From: Coenobita brevimanus
Lineage: Eukaryota; Arthropoda; Malacostraca; Decapoda; Coenobitidae
Length of the DNA stretch: 64,000 nt
NCBI GenBank assembly: GCA_032717465.1
Contig: CM064732.1
Coordinates: 32,056,138-32,120,137, forward strand
Direction of reading: 5' to 3'
Position numbers and translations under genes: made by a program. Positions 53,488 to 64,000 of the stretch are shown one piece after another. Within the stretch, counting starts at the first letter, position 1; every line of letters starts with the position of its first letter. The notes below the pieces were generated by a model. That model had not been told where the DNA came from, did not search any database, and saw only the letters and a program-made list of their open reading frames with translations.

Positions 53488-54159
53488 AAAATGAATCACT
53501 ATGGAAGATGAACTGTCTTTCAAAGTCTATGAGAGTAATCTATTTGTGACGTTTCTGTTTTTGATAATTCCCTCCTCTGAACTAAAAGTGAACTCAGCAG
53601 ACTTCAGGCTGAATTTGCCATTCTCCCTAGTTCACCATTCTCATTCCGGGGGAACGGGATGAGTTGAGAGTCGCTAATATAACTCTAGGAACTGCACAGT
53701 TACACCAGTGCACCTGTCTGAAGGCTTCACTATCCAGACCCTACCGATCCATGGTGACATGTGGGCAAATTGGATGTGATAGAAAACAGAGGATTGAGCC
53801 AAAGTTTTTATATTCCTCTACGCTTCTGCGTATATTAAACTCACTCGCAAACAGCTGAGATCCAGTCATATCATCCTAAATGGTAATAATCTTACCGCAG
53901 GTCGGACCATAATTATGTAATAATTTTGAGGTTACATCGAATTATATCATTCGCCTGACTTTGAGTCTCAGAAGCAAGAGAGGTTTAATATTGGTAATGT
54001 TGGCCAGTTGGACCTCACTCTGTGAATTGTTCCAGACATCAAAGCCTAACCATCATAATCATCATCATCAGCATCTCCATCTCCTGATCCGGCTTCCACT
54101 ATTGGAAAGACAAAGGACTACCATAGGAGCAGAGTGAAGATGTGCCACACTTCAATTCA
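53488..54159. other. Unannotated spacer
   Basis: Nothing recognised. Confidence 0.4.
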
Positions 54160-54400
54160 CTCTTTAGCTAAAACCCTCGTAATCTTCGACTCATACACTG
54201 AAATCTTTGGCTCACACTCTGAAATCTTGGCCTTACATAATGGAATAATGGGCTGCCATACCGAAATCCACAGCTCATATACTGAAATAGCCGGTTTATC
54301 TACTAAAATCCTGTGTTCATATAGAAGACCACTTGTTCTGAAATCATCAGCTCGTACACTGAAATTCTTGGCTCACTCTCTGAAATTGTGCAGATTGTGA
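54160..54400. repeat. Degenerate ~20-bp minisatellite
   Basis: Phrases like 'ggctcacactctgaaatctt', 'agctcatatactgaaata' and 'agctcgtacactgaaatt' recur about ten times. Confidence 0.7.
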
Positions 54401-54925
54401 GGATGCAGAGCTTTCGGTACAGTATAGGTTCACTTCAGTCGTGCGGGAATAATTCCTCCATTTGACTGACTGCGTCACTGAAGCAAGACACTTCATACAT
54501 CATCCTGTGTTCAGCCCGAGGACGCCATTTATATTTTTTGTTGCTGTTGCCAAGCGATTCCTATTCACCTCAGGGAATATCTGTAATAAAGAGATTAATG
54601 GAGTTTCTTTTTAATCCCTGCACCAAGAAGGGCTTTCCATACGCAGAATGAAAAAATAATTTGGTTGTGGCGGGAAGAAAACAAAACATACGTAATCGGG
54701 TTGAAGGGTTAAACTATACCTCAGGCATTTGAAGAAGGCTTCCTAGAATCGAGAACTTTTTTTCTAATTTCATCAGTTTTGCCACTAGGCCACTGTTCTT
54801 TGAGGAAAGATCTCTAGTACTTGAGGAATTAACACTCTCCACCCTCCTCTTTTATGTATTACGACTTTTCTACGTCAGTTCCACTACCGACAGACGATTA
54901 ATAGGAGATTTAGAACGATTATACA

Positions 54926-54926
<1 letters not shown>
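54401..54926. other. Unannotated spacer
   Basis: Nothing recognised. Confidence 0.4.
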
Positions 54927-54987
<61 letters not shown>

Positions 54988-55001
54988 TGTGTGTGTGTGT
55001 G
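54927..55001. repeat. (TA)n(GT)n microsatellite
   Basis: TA run then GT run. Confidence 0.95.
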
Positions 55002-55468
55002 TAGGACTGACACAAGATTAATTCAGGGTATGAGAGCCTGCAGCTCTGGAGGGGGTATTCAAGACTGTACGCGATCCATATTAGTAATCTTTCCTCCCCA
55101 AAACAAGTTCCTCTGGAAATGGGAGGAGCGAAATGGAATGTCATCATCGTGGTGAAAGGAATAATATTATTATGTATTCTTTATTATAGCACTGCTATAG
55201 CCACACGATTTCATTCAGCTTAAGTGAGCTCGCTTGTACCCCCAAATAGCTAGATTTGGCTTCCAAACTGTTAATGAACGAACGCATAGTTAGGTAACAA
55301 AAAAAATCTGGCAAACTGACATTCTTTTCTTTCGGATCGTGGAGAATACAGTAACAGCGCAAAATTGCTTTCAGACACAGCTACTTTTTCTTGACATTTA
55401 TTTATACTGTAGTTGAACATAGTAACCTCCGCGCTCATGATACGGGTGCAAGCGGAATGTTTTGATTG
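55002..55468. other. Unannotated spacer
   Basis: Nothing recognised. Confidence 0.4.
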
Positions 55469-55504
<36 letters not shown>

Positions 55505-55524
55505 AAGAAAAAGGGAGAGAGAAT
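55469..55524. repeat. (GT)n(GA)n microsatellite
   Basis: GT run then interrupted GA run. Confidence 0.9.
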
Positions 55525-55697
55525 TACAGATCACACAGACATATAGTTCTTTTACCTTGACCTGATACAGATTATTCATCTTTTTGTAGCTCATATCGGG
55601 TAGCTTAATGGAAGAAAAAAATGATAAACTCTTCTTTCCAATGCTTTTCTTCATGAGTGGAAAATTAGGTACTATAAACGTCTTTATCTGTGGCCCC

Positions 55698-55701
<4 letters not shown>

Positions 55702-55778
<77 letters not shown>
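55702..55778. repeat. (GA)n microsatellite
   Basis: Pure GA run of about 77 bp. Confidence 0.95.
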
Positions 55779-55781
<3 letters not shown>

Positions 55782-56329
55782 GGTTGGATCCTACGCTACC
55801 TGGTGCATCCCCGGGTGTCGGATAGGAGAAGGCCTTGCAGATACTCCTATATGAGGTACCATCTTTGACATCACATACATTGGGATCCCTTATTGATATA
55901 TAGGGCTCCACCGAATATGCTGACTAAAGTGGCACTAAATTACATCTCATCAGAGAAGGCAGGTTAGATTATTTGCCACAATCCCCTCAACCAAACATGA
56001 ATTGTAGCCTACTGGTGATGACTTCAAGGGCGTTCCGTTGGATCATCGTCTACTAAACGTCAAGCCTTACTGCCGCTTATGCATGTGCATGCCATCGAAA
56101 GAGAGTAGGCATTGTCTCTGCAAATCAGAGACCAGGACATTAAACAAGCATAAACCCATGAAGATCCACATGTACAATGAGGGTGCCGATGCAGATGATT
56201 ACAAACTTGATACCTGAATGACTGAATTAGAAAACTAGTTTGGAGATTGTTGGTCAGTGTGAAATCCACAGAAAAGAATAATAATTAAGAGAGCTAAAAG
56301 ACAGCAACTACCTATTTTCTTTCAGAGGC
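55779..56329. other. Unannotated sequence upstream of LINE D1
   Basis: May contain decayed LINE D 5' sequence, but no recognisable endonuclease block before about 56330. Confidence 0.35.
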
Positions 56330-56339
56330 AAAATGAATG

Positions 56340-56800
56340 AGTTAGTGGTGAAGTTTTTCTCTAAACCAGAAATCTTGCAGACAACGTTATTAAATTCAGT
56401 AGTGTATATGGTAGAGAAGCAGGGATTGTGATTAGGCTAGTAAAAAGATACACCCTGAAAGTAATACAGGTGTATGCACCGACTTCTCAAACCTGAGATA
56501 AAAACAAACATTCTATAATGACATTCCCTGATTACGGAAGAAGAGAAGACCATATATACAATACTCATGAGAGACTTCAATGCAAAAGTTGGCAAATTGA
56601 AAAATGAAGAAGCATGTATGGGAAAATTCGAAGTGAGAGAAAGGAATAACAGAGGTGAAATGGTGGTAAATTTTGCTGAAATGTGTAACATGAGAATAAT
56701 GAACACATTCTTTCAAGAAAAAAACAAGGAGAAAATGGACCCGGAAAAGTCCAAACGGAGAAACAATGAGAGAAATCGACGTCAATATGGCAGATAAGAA
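56340..56800 (+). pseudogene. LINE D1 APE endonuclease remnant
   Basis: In sequence order and different frames: IKFSSVYGREAGIVIRLVKR, YTLKVIQVYAPTSQT (about 56455-56490) and MRDFNAKVGKLKNEE (56567 on), the last being the GDFNAKVG block with its catalytic Asp. It continues RNNRGEMVVNFAEMCNMRIMNTFF. The endonuclease would nick the target. Stops after SQT and frameshifts make it non-functional. Confidence 0.65.
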
Positions 56801-57179
56801 TAACACGGTAATAAATGTCACAGTTATCAGCAATCTGAATATAGGAAATAAGCAGAGAATGGTGGGTTCCACAGCCAGAATTCATTTTCAGAAGAGAAAG
56901 AGAAAAGTTCATTAAAACAACGTATATAAGTTCCATAAAAGTAAGCAAAAACAAAGCAGCATATCAGTTAGATATAACAAACAGATTTCAGTGTCTAAGT
57001 TATGCTGAGTGAGACACTGATGAGTTGAATGATAGACTAACAACAGTGCTCGGAGAAGTGGAGGTAGTAGGGAAAGTTAATACAACCAAAGCCAACAGGT
57101 ATTCAAAAATGACCCTCGAGCTTATGAAAAACGATAAAGGGGATAAAAAAACAATGATGAAATAGAAAGAGCGGAATTA

Positions 57180-58365
57180 AAGAAGCTTATCAACAAGAGA
57201 CACAGAGAAGAAAAGAGAGAAACATGGATCAGGCACTAGAAACCACCAGAAAAAAAAAAAAAAAAGTCTGAAACAAGTCTCAAGTAAAATGGCAGTAGGA
57301 AAGCCATAAATTATATAACTGAAAGACAAAAATGACAAAGTCATTAAATAAAGAGAGATTATGATGAAGACAGTTGAAGAATTTTACAAAGAACTGTATG
57401 CATGAAAAGCAATAGTACCAGTAGCTCACCTTTTGCTGACATAAAGGAAATATCTGAGTTAACACGAAATAACATTTCTCTTAATAGTATGGAAAGAAGG
57501 TATACCCTAGGATAAAATGGAATAGTGGTAGATAAGCATTCGAATACAGGAATAGAAATATAAAACAGGCTCACCCACCTATATACTCAGTGATTAAAGA
57601 AGCAGATTTCCAAAACATGATGTAATGCAAAAATTATTTTGCTTTACAAAAATGGCGACTCAAAAGATCATAAGCAGTTATTTACAATCTCATCACTAAA
57701 GTCCTTACGAACAGAATAACAGTAAGATTGGAAGAAGACCAACCTCATGAACAGGCAGCATTCTGAAGCGGGTATTCGACTACATATCATCAACACATAA
57801 TGAATCAACTAACTGAGAAACTACAGAATACATTAAAACTGTGCTTTGGTTTTGTTGATTACAGAAGGGCTTTCAACTCAATGGAGCACGTAACAATTAT
57901 AAATTCGTTGCTAGAACGAGAAATAAATGAGGACATTGTAAAAATGCTTGAAATTATATATAAAGAGGGAACTGCTGCAGTTAAATTACATAAAAACTCG
58001 GAAAAAATTAAGACTGAGAAGGGCGTGCGTCAGGGAGATACAATTTCACCAAAATTATGTATGGCATACATAAAAAGTACTTTCAGAAAGCTAGACTGGG
58101 AGAACAAAGGATGGAGAAAACCTAAACCGTTTAAGATTTACTGATGACATTTTCCGAATCTCAGAAAAATCAGAAACATTGCAAGAAATGTTTAAACTAT
58201 CTAAATAGAGAAAGCCTCAAAGTAGGGCTAAAGATGAACTGGAGCAAAACTGAAGTTATGTTCAATCCAAATACACCAAACAGCGTCATCAGAATAAGCA
58301 AAGAAATTCTTGAAGAAGTGAAGGAGTACAAAGACTTGAAACAAATCCTAGAACAAGAAGCGGTT
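57180..58365 (+). pseudogene. LINE D1 linker and reverse transcriptase remnant
   Basis: The linker near 57360-57430 reads VEEFYKELYA, a stop, then KAIVPV, which identifies the family also seen at 37432. The RT frame 57800-58144 contains MNQLTEKLQNTLKLCFGFVD, YRRAFNSMEHV (motif A region) and EKGVRQGDTISPKLC. FTDD at 58137-58148 replaces the usual FADD, then comes LNRESLKVGLKMNWSKTEVMFN and VKEYKDLKQIL. Several stops and shifts between blocks indicate an old, dead copy. Repeat E interrupts right after the YKDLKQIL block. Confidence 0.7.
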
Positions 58366-58865
58366 CCAAGTCGCAGCAAACCCGTCACCGACAGTCATTT
58401 TAGTGCTGACGTATACGCACGGCAAGATATCTAGTCAAAGATGCCACATACCAAATTTGGAGTAAACTGGGTGAAAAATTGATGATTTTATGACCATTTG
58501 AAATTCTACGCCCGACCCATCCCCCCAACGATAACTGGGAGGTGATCCCCATGATGTAATGAGACATAGGATGCAGATGTGAAAGATGCACTTTTAGATT
58601 TGGGTTTCATGTCGATATGACGAATATGAAATGAGTTGTGGCAATTTTTTTTTTTTATGCCTACAGCCTGGGCCTAGGCCCATTGAGGTTCAGAATTTGA
58701 AATGATGATCAGAAGGTCATAGCCCTTTATCCCTGTAATTTTAGTCAAAATCGCACCAGTATTTTTCGTGTAAAGTTGTTAACGGGCAGACAGACAAACA
58801 GAGAAACCGAGTGAAAACAACACCCGTCCTCGAGCCCCTCCGGAGCAGGAACGGGTAACTAATGA
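58366..58865 (+). mobile_element. Repeat E copy 1, inserted in LINE D1
   Basis: Aligns with 59794-60311 along its length ('agcaaacccgt', 'cagtcattttagtgctgacg', 'gatatctagtcaaagatg', 'aatcgcaccagtattttt', 'gacagacaaacagagaaacc'). LINE D1 coding phrases continue on both sides. The ends carry an imperfect inverted motif (ACCCGTCACCG at the left, complement of ACCCGTTCCTG at the right), suggesting a non-autonomous DNA element. Confidence 0.65.
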
Positions 58866-58889
58866 ATAACAATGATAGCGACAAAAAAA

Positions 58890-59410
58890 ATGCATTGCAA
58901 CTGGATGGAAAGCTTTCAGAAAATAAAGAGACCTCATGAAAAGTAGCTTGCCAATATGAACGAAACGAAAAGTATATAATGAATGACTATAATTCCTGGT
59001 ATGAAGTATGGTTGTGACTCCTGGAAACTGACAAAATCGATGGAAAAAACAACTCTTTCCTTCTCAAACAGCATTGGATAGGCCAGTTTTGGGATAATCT
59101 TTAAGAGACAGGGAAAGGCCAACTTGGGTGAGAGAGCAGACTAAAATCAAAGACATTACAGAGGTTATACAGTACAAGAAGGGAAATGGAGGTGGGTAGG
59201 TCATGTAACAAGAATACGGGATAACCGGAGGGGCAAGAGGCTGACTGACTGGACTCCAAGCAATTTTAAGCGCACCAGAAAAAGGCCCGACAGGAAGTGG
59301 AGAGATGAGATAAAGAAGTTTTCAGGCAAAACGTGGCAGAGATTAGTTCAGTCAAGGAACTCGTCGAAAGGGATGAGGGGAGCCCTTGTTCAGAAGTGGA
59401 CTTTGCAATG
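58890..59410 (+). pseudogene. LINE D1 C-terminal tail remnant
   Basis: After repeat E the sequence codes WKAFRK, LMKSSLPI and RKVYNE pieces, then in another frame KWRWVGHVTRIRDNRRGKRL, DWTPSNFKRTRKRPDRKWRD and WQRLVQSRN. The W.GHV.R core and the RP..RWRD segment are typical of post-RT tails. The tail is open for about 80 residues from roughly 59185. Confidence 0.6.
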
Positions 59411-59430
59411 GCTGATTATGATGATGATAC

Positions 59431-59480
<50 letters not shown>
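59431..59480. repeat. (GA)n microsatellite
   Basis: Pure GA run just past LINE D1. Confidence 0.95.
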
Positions 59481-59484
<4 letters not shown>

Positions 59485-59793
59485 GAAAAGACTGAAGATA
59501 ATAAATCAGGAGAAAACAAGTGCAAGAAGAGTAAAATGTATAAGGAAAGAATACAAACATATAAGAAACTGGAAGTATATGAAATGAATGAAGACAGGTG
59601 AAGGACAAAAAAACAAAACAAAGAGGAAAACAGGAGGAAAGATAGGAACGAAGCAAACAAGAAGAGGTAGCTGATGGGCGGAAATAGAGATGAAATGATG
59701 ATTCAGAGAAGTAAAAGAAAAAATGCTAATCAGAAAGAGCGGAAGGAATAAGGAAATGAATAAGTGAAGGAAAAAAATGAACAAGGAAAGATG
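59481..59793. other. Purine-rich spacer
   Basis: A/G-rich sequence with no gene. Confidence 0.5.
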
Positions 59794-60311
59794 CCAAGGC
59801 ACAGCAAACCCGTCCCCGGCAGTCATTTTAGTGCTGACGTAGAAACACAACAGGATATCTAGTCAAAGATGTCGCATATTAAATATGGAGTAAATCGAGT
59901 GAAAATTGACGATTTTATGCCCATTTGAAATTTTTGGCCTGATCCCCCTACCGTTAACTGGGGGGTGACCCCCCTGATGTAATGAGGCATGCTATAGAAA
60001 GCAGATTTGAAAGATGTACCTTTAGGATTTGGTTTCATGTCGATATGACGTATTTTAAAGGAATTATGACGGAAAAGCGATTTTTTTCTACATTTTTTGG
60101 GCCTACAGCCTGGGCCTTGTCCCAGTTTGGCACAATATTAATTCAGGTGATCAGAAGGCCATAGCCCATCATCTCTGTAACTATGTTCAAAATCGCACCA
60201 GTAGTTTTTGCATAAAGTTGTTGACGGGCAGGCAGACGAACAGACAGACAAACCGAGTGAATGCAACACCTGCCCTCAAGTCCCTCCGGGATGGGGACGG
60301 ATAGTTAGTAA
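59794..60311 (+). mobile_element. Repeat E copy 2
   Basis: Second copy of the repeat inserted in LINE D1, about 518 bp. Left 'acccgtccccggc' and right (complement) 'atccgtccccatcc' support an imperfect TIR. No coding capacity. Confidence 0.65.
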
Positions 60312-60312
60312 A

Positions 60313-61110
60313 GGAATAAAAAAAAAGAAAATAACGTTAAAGGGAAAACAAAGACACGGGGGGTGGGGGATGAAGGTCAGAGGAAAGATAGAAAGAAATG
60401 AATGAATGAAAGTAAGGAAGAAAAAAATAGGAAAAAAAAGAAAGAAGGTGGATAGGAATGAGAGAAAAAATGAATAATGAAGGGAAGAATGAAATGAGCA
60501 AAGGAAATAAATAAATAAGTAGGGAAAGGAGAAAGAATGGATGGAAGAAGGAGGGAAGTAAAAAAGGAAAGTAATAGAAGAAGGAATAGATGGGCTTCAA
60601 AAAGGAAAGGAAGAAATGTAAAAAGAAAGGAGGGAAAGAAAGAAGGGAGGGAAGAGGGAACGAAGAAGGGAAGAAAGGAAGGAAGGAACAAAGGAAGGAA
60701 GGGAATAAAAATGGACGGCAGGAATGGAGGAGGGAGAGAAGAAAGGAAGGAAGGAGGGATAGAAAAGAAATACGGAGGTAGGAAAGGAAAGAAGGAAGGA
60801 ATGAGGAAAGAAAAGAAAGAAGGAAGGAGGAACGGAAAGAAAGAAGGAGGAAAAGAAAGAAAGAAGGAGGAAAGGAAAGAATGACGGAATGAGGAAAGGA
60901 AAGAGAGATGGATGCGAGCAGGGAGGAGGAAAGGAAAAATGGAAAGAAAAGAGGATGGAATTAGGGAAGGAAAAGGATAAAATGTAAGGAAGGAACGGAA
61001 ACAAGGGAGTACGGAAAAAAACAAATGATAAAAATGGATGAGAACTGGAAAAGAACAAAAGGATGGAAGGAAGGAATGAAAAGGGGAAATAAGAGGCAAG
61101 AAAAAGCATG
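60313..61110. repeat. Long homopurine tract (GGAA-rich)
   Basis: Nearly pure A/G for about 800 bp, with AAGGAAGG and AGAAAGAAGG phrases. Long Phe/Ser/Pro minus frames are compositional. Confidence 0.85.
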
Positions 61111-61156
61111 ATGCCTACCACTCTACTGTGAAGCCAGTGTGTGAAGCAAGGATGAG

Positions 61157-61159
<3 letters not shown>

Positions 61160-61234
<75 letters not shown>
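61160..61234. repeat. (GT)n microsatellite
   Basis: Pure GT run. Confidence 0.95.
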
Positions 61235-61239
<5 letters not shown>

Positions 61240-61334
61240 CGCGAGCAAGCATATACTTATAAAATGTATGTGGATACTCCAAGTGTAGCAGGAAGTGAAT
61301 GTCTGTGAATAAGTGTAGGCTTGTTAAGAGCTAT

Positions 61335-62099
61335 TTAACCCGCCCTGTCCCGACCACTTTTCCACCACTGACTCCTGACCATTTTTGAAAAAAAAATTTT
61401 TTGGCTCAAACCTCCGCTTTTGGTGAGAAACATCGAAAAATCATAGAGAAATCGCTCACCTGAGGTTTAAAATACTCGATATAGGTAGCAGTACCTCCTC
61501 ACCTTACAGTGTTTTCTGTCAGGCTGGCTCCAAAGAAAACGAGTTCTATGGGAGGGTAACCATTCCACACCACTCATAAACGGTATTTATTTATTTATTT
61601 AGTACGAATTTATATGTAGTACGAGAGTATATTGGTTTTCACACAGTAGTATAGGCAATATAAGCATTGTTTCACTCATGAAACACATCAACATACCTGA
61701 CCTTTTTTGGCGACATTACCTGTTCATCATTTCTAACTTTCTTCCTCTAATGCTATATAAAGTTTGTCCTCCACATTGTCATCGATTGGGGAATCACTCT
61801 GGCCCTGAATTTCGTACTCTGGCACGACATGTCTTTACTGGCCAGGTCAATGGTAGCAGATGAATTGCCAAGACAATGGCATGTGGGGGGGAGGAGATCA
61901 TGCTGGGTAAGGCATTGTCCCTGCCTGGCATCTTGTAGAGGAAGGTGTTCCGTGTATACGTACCAAAAATCACTTGCGAAAATTGAAAATTGTGCAAATT
62001 AGGGACCTTGCAATTGATTCGCGATTATGTACGTCAACAGGATTGGCAGTGACAAAACGTGTGGACGTTCGTTCACGTCAATGGGACGCGGCGGGTTAA
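61335..62099 (-). mobile_element. piggyBac-type MITE, copy 4
   Basis: TTAA at 61335-61338 and 62096-62099, with ends TTAACCCGCC and GGCGGGTTAA, the cleanest TIR pair in the family. Shares the full interior with copy 1. The coding remnant on the minus strand is broken. Confidence 0.85.
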
Positions 62100-62139
62100 T
62101 CTCTGATTATGACCAGACATTATGAAATGGTCGAGAAAC

Positions 62140-62870
62140 AGCCAAAAATAAAAGATTTGATTTTGAAAATAATCATTCAAACATCAAGGTCACAGAAATT
62201 TCCGAGGACACAGTTACAGGGCAATGTCAGTTGAACCGCTATTGATATGAATGGATCTAAACTTTGTGGTAGTGTTAACAGTCAGACAAGAACGAGGGGA
62301 GTCAGTTTTGAGATCAGTCAGTTAAAGGTCAAAATTTCAGAACAAGGATAAGTTTTAACTTGTTTGTGTGACCCAAATAACTAAATCAGTTTTGATGTGG
62401 TTTGGATCACATTTGCTAGACTGGTTGAGTATTACTCAAAAGGTTGACCTATTGTTTTTCCTGAACAGTAGGTCAAAGATCAGTGTTGCATGGCAAAGTC
62501 AACTTCAAAAATTTTTAATCTATGGAGGCACAACTGTTTGAATGGGTTCAGGTTCAAACGTGGATGATGAATCTCTTTTTAGAAAAATCAGGCAATTGTC
62601 AAGATCAGAGAGCATATCAAATTTCAAGGTCATTGGGCAAAGTCAGCTCAGGCAGTTCTGGTCATATTTGAACGAAGGTTAGTGGAAGGGTTAGGGGTTC
62701 GGCATGAATGAACTAATTTGGGTTTGAGAGTAATCTGCAGAAGGTCAAGATCACAGGGCAGAGTCAAGTATTCGGTCTTTATCCCAGCTGGTTGGCACGG
62801 GTATTGGACTCTCCGAGTGCTCCCTCTTGCTTGTATTTATGTTGCTGCCTCAGTTTCTTATTGTGCCGCA
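62140..62870 (+). repeat. AGGTCA-type dispersed repeat (family F)
   Basis: Successive phrases like 'caaggtcacagaaa', 'gggcaatgtcagttgaac', 'gttagtggaagggttagggg' and 'ggtcaagatcacagggca' match the repeat at the start of the window. The frame at 62718-63047 crosses the repeat's 3' part and is not a gene. Confidence 0.55.
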
Positions 62871-63730
62871 ATATTTGCTGACATTTATGTCGGGAACTTA
62901 ACATTGATCTTACTGACTGCTTCAAATGCATTTTCTTACGATTGCTTTCTATCTTTCTTTACAAGTCGTCATCGTGCGACCAAGTATCTAAAATACTTTT
63001 CTCAATTAGCAGGATTATATTCACAGAAAAGCAGCAGTCGCGTTTAACTAGGCAGTTATATTTTATTCCTCATGTATTACAATTTACTTTGCACTGTAAT
63101 ATCAATCCCCACTTTTTTTTTCGACAATACATTCGTCTCCACTTAAGTGGTACAACAAGAAGTGGTGTGTTGAAGGCCGATGTGACATCCGTGTATTTGC
63201 TTTTGTGGCACATCTACTGAGCTGTACCAATATGGTTATAGTGTTTTATAACCCATCGGCTCCTACAGTGTATATATCTCTCCCTTGATGGTGCTACAGC
63301 ATACACATTTCGAGGCTGCATGGTTAATATAAAACGTCAATGGATGTAACATTTGCTTACTATAATGGCTTTGTGAACGGATGTGAACGTACGGTGACAA
63401 GGGATGGGTGTTTAGGAAAATTTTGTTTGCGCTCCAAGTCCTAATCGTATATGCTCTTGTACTTCCCACATTTTTTGCCTTTATCTTATCCTCACCAGCT
63501 TCTGTTCCTCTTTTCTTCTCTTCTCGGACTTCTCTGCTTCCTTTTCCCCACCTGTCCAATCAACACCCCCACCCCCGGAGTGACACACACATATTACTCC
63601 CCTGTGTAAAGAGTTGACCTCTCTCCCTTTCCCCTCCCCCCTCCCCACCCATCACCATTAGTAGTGTGATGACTATGATAAGCTTCGATAGTTTGTACGG
63701 GGCTGAACCAGGAGACGGGTATGGTTATGG
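62871..63730. other. Unannotated spacer
   Basis: Pyrimidine-rich near 63470-63660. No gene recognised. Confidence 0.4.
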
Positions 63731-63750
63731 GCAGAGAGAGAGAGAGAGAG

Positions 63751-63993
63751 AGTGCTTTAACTTCTGATGGCTGAAGTTGAACCTTTAAATCGAAGGCTGA
63801 ATAGAGATAGGCTTATTTCTCTCTTACTGGATGGAAGAGGGAACTGAGACTGGATCTAAATATTTGTTGTGAAGGCGATTGGATGGGTTGTTGAGCTCTG
63901 AATGACTCAAGTTGGGCCTTTTGATCGAGTGCCATACAGGAAGGTGTGAGTCTCTCTTACTTGGTAGATAAGTGAGCAGGAAGTGATACTGGA
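63751..63993 (+). repeat. Possible diverged tandem duplication (~135 bp unit)
   Basis: The two halves follow the order 'ctga.tga.tcaagttg..cctttt.atcga', 'tctctcttac', 'agtgatactggat'. Identity is loose and judged by eye. Confidence 0.3.
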
Positions 63994-64000
63994 TGGAAGA

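Larger units (their letters stand above)
56330..59420 (+). mobile_element. LINE family D, copy D1, interrupted by repeat E
   Basis: Recognisable from VVKFFSKPEI-like sequence (about 56340) through the APE endonuclease, a long linker, the RT and a C-terminal tail ending near 59410. Repeat E (58366-58860) is inserted in the post-RT region. It is heavily decayed compared with LINE A. The clade is not assigned. Confidence 0.75.

Noticed and set aside
55770..55870. tRNA-like block after a (GA)n run with a GGGTTGGATCC phrase
   Set aside because: Only a B-box-like word; no A box at the right distance.
60377..61121. 240-codon and 174-codon minus frames resembling membrane proteins
   Set aside because: Phe/Ser/Pro-rich readout of a GGAA tract, not a real hydrophobic protein.
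62718..63047. 109-codon frame with hydrophobic segments
   Set aside because: Begins within the family F repeat and has no recognisable domain.

Overview
The window looks like intergenic DNA from a repeat-rich animal genome, most probably a decapod crustacean. That assignment is an inference from very dense dinucleotide microsatellites, several APE-type non-LTR retrotransposon families and TTAA-flanked piggyBac MITEs, not from a host gene. I could not recognise any host protein-coding exon, rRNA gene, functional tRNA gene or CRISPR array. Every coding stretch with a recognisable motif belongs to a transposable element, and all are broken by stops, frameshifts or truncation.

Layout. 1-5.2 kb: an AGGTCA-type dispersed repeat, purine tracts, GA/CT/CA microsatellites, a diverged tandem duplication and a 258-bp fold-back element (4839-5096). 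5.2-7.3 kb: a TIR/TSD-bounded hAT-like element (5238-7301) with a GC-rich TIR element (5693-6411) nested inside. 9.5-10.9 kb: a 1-kb element with 64-bp inverted ends. 11.4-15.1 kb: a dead mariner whose 3' end abuts a 5'-truncated LINE (family A, copy A1) with a 9-bp target-site duplication. 17.6-18.4 kb: piggyBac MITE copy 1. 20.4-22.9 kb: LINE A2 (minus). 24.3-26.0 kb: CR1-like ORF1 (SGNH esterase) plus the start of ORF2 (minus). 26.1-27.7 kb: LINE A3 and a LINE-A 5'-end derivative in TA repeats. 28.1-29.4 kb and 33.1-33.7 kb: repeats with tRNA-like promoters and TA arrays. 31.4-33.1 kb: LINE C (minus). 35.1-37.4 kb: piggyBac-like transposase pseudogene (minus). 37.4-38.7 kb: LINE D fragment (minus). 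39.1-39.9 kb: piggyBac MITE copy 2. 42.6-46.4 kb: jockey-like LINE split by piggyBac MITE copy 3. 48-51 kb: purine tracts, GA and CA microsatellites. 51.5-53.5 kb: LINE A4, an internally deleted LINE-A derivative and a TIR element carrying tandem AGGTCA direct repeats. 56.3-59.4 kb: LINE D1 interrupted by repeat E. 59.8-62.1 kb: second repeat E, a purine tract and piggyBac MITE copy 4. 62.1-64 kb: AGGTCA-type repeat and sequence of unknown nature.

The biology on view is insertion upon insertion: MITE in hAT-like element, LINE at a mariner end, piggyBac MITE in a LINE at TTAA, repeat E in a LINE, and LINE A copies inside microsatellites. The most unusual items are the 52205-52560 element, which joins the 5' end of LINE A directly to its 3' end; LINE A copies flanked on both sides by the same microsatellite; and the 52663-53487 TIR element, which carries DR1-type AGGTCA direct repeats.
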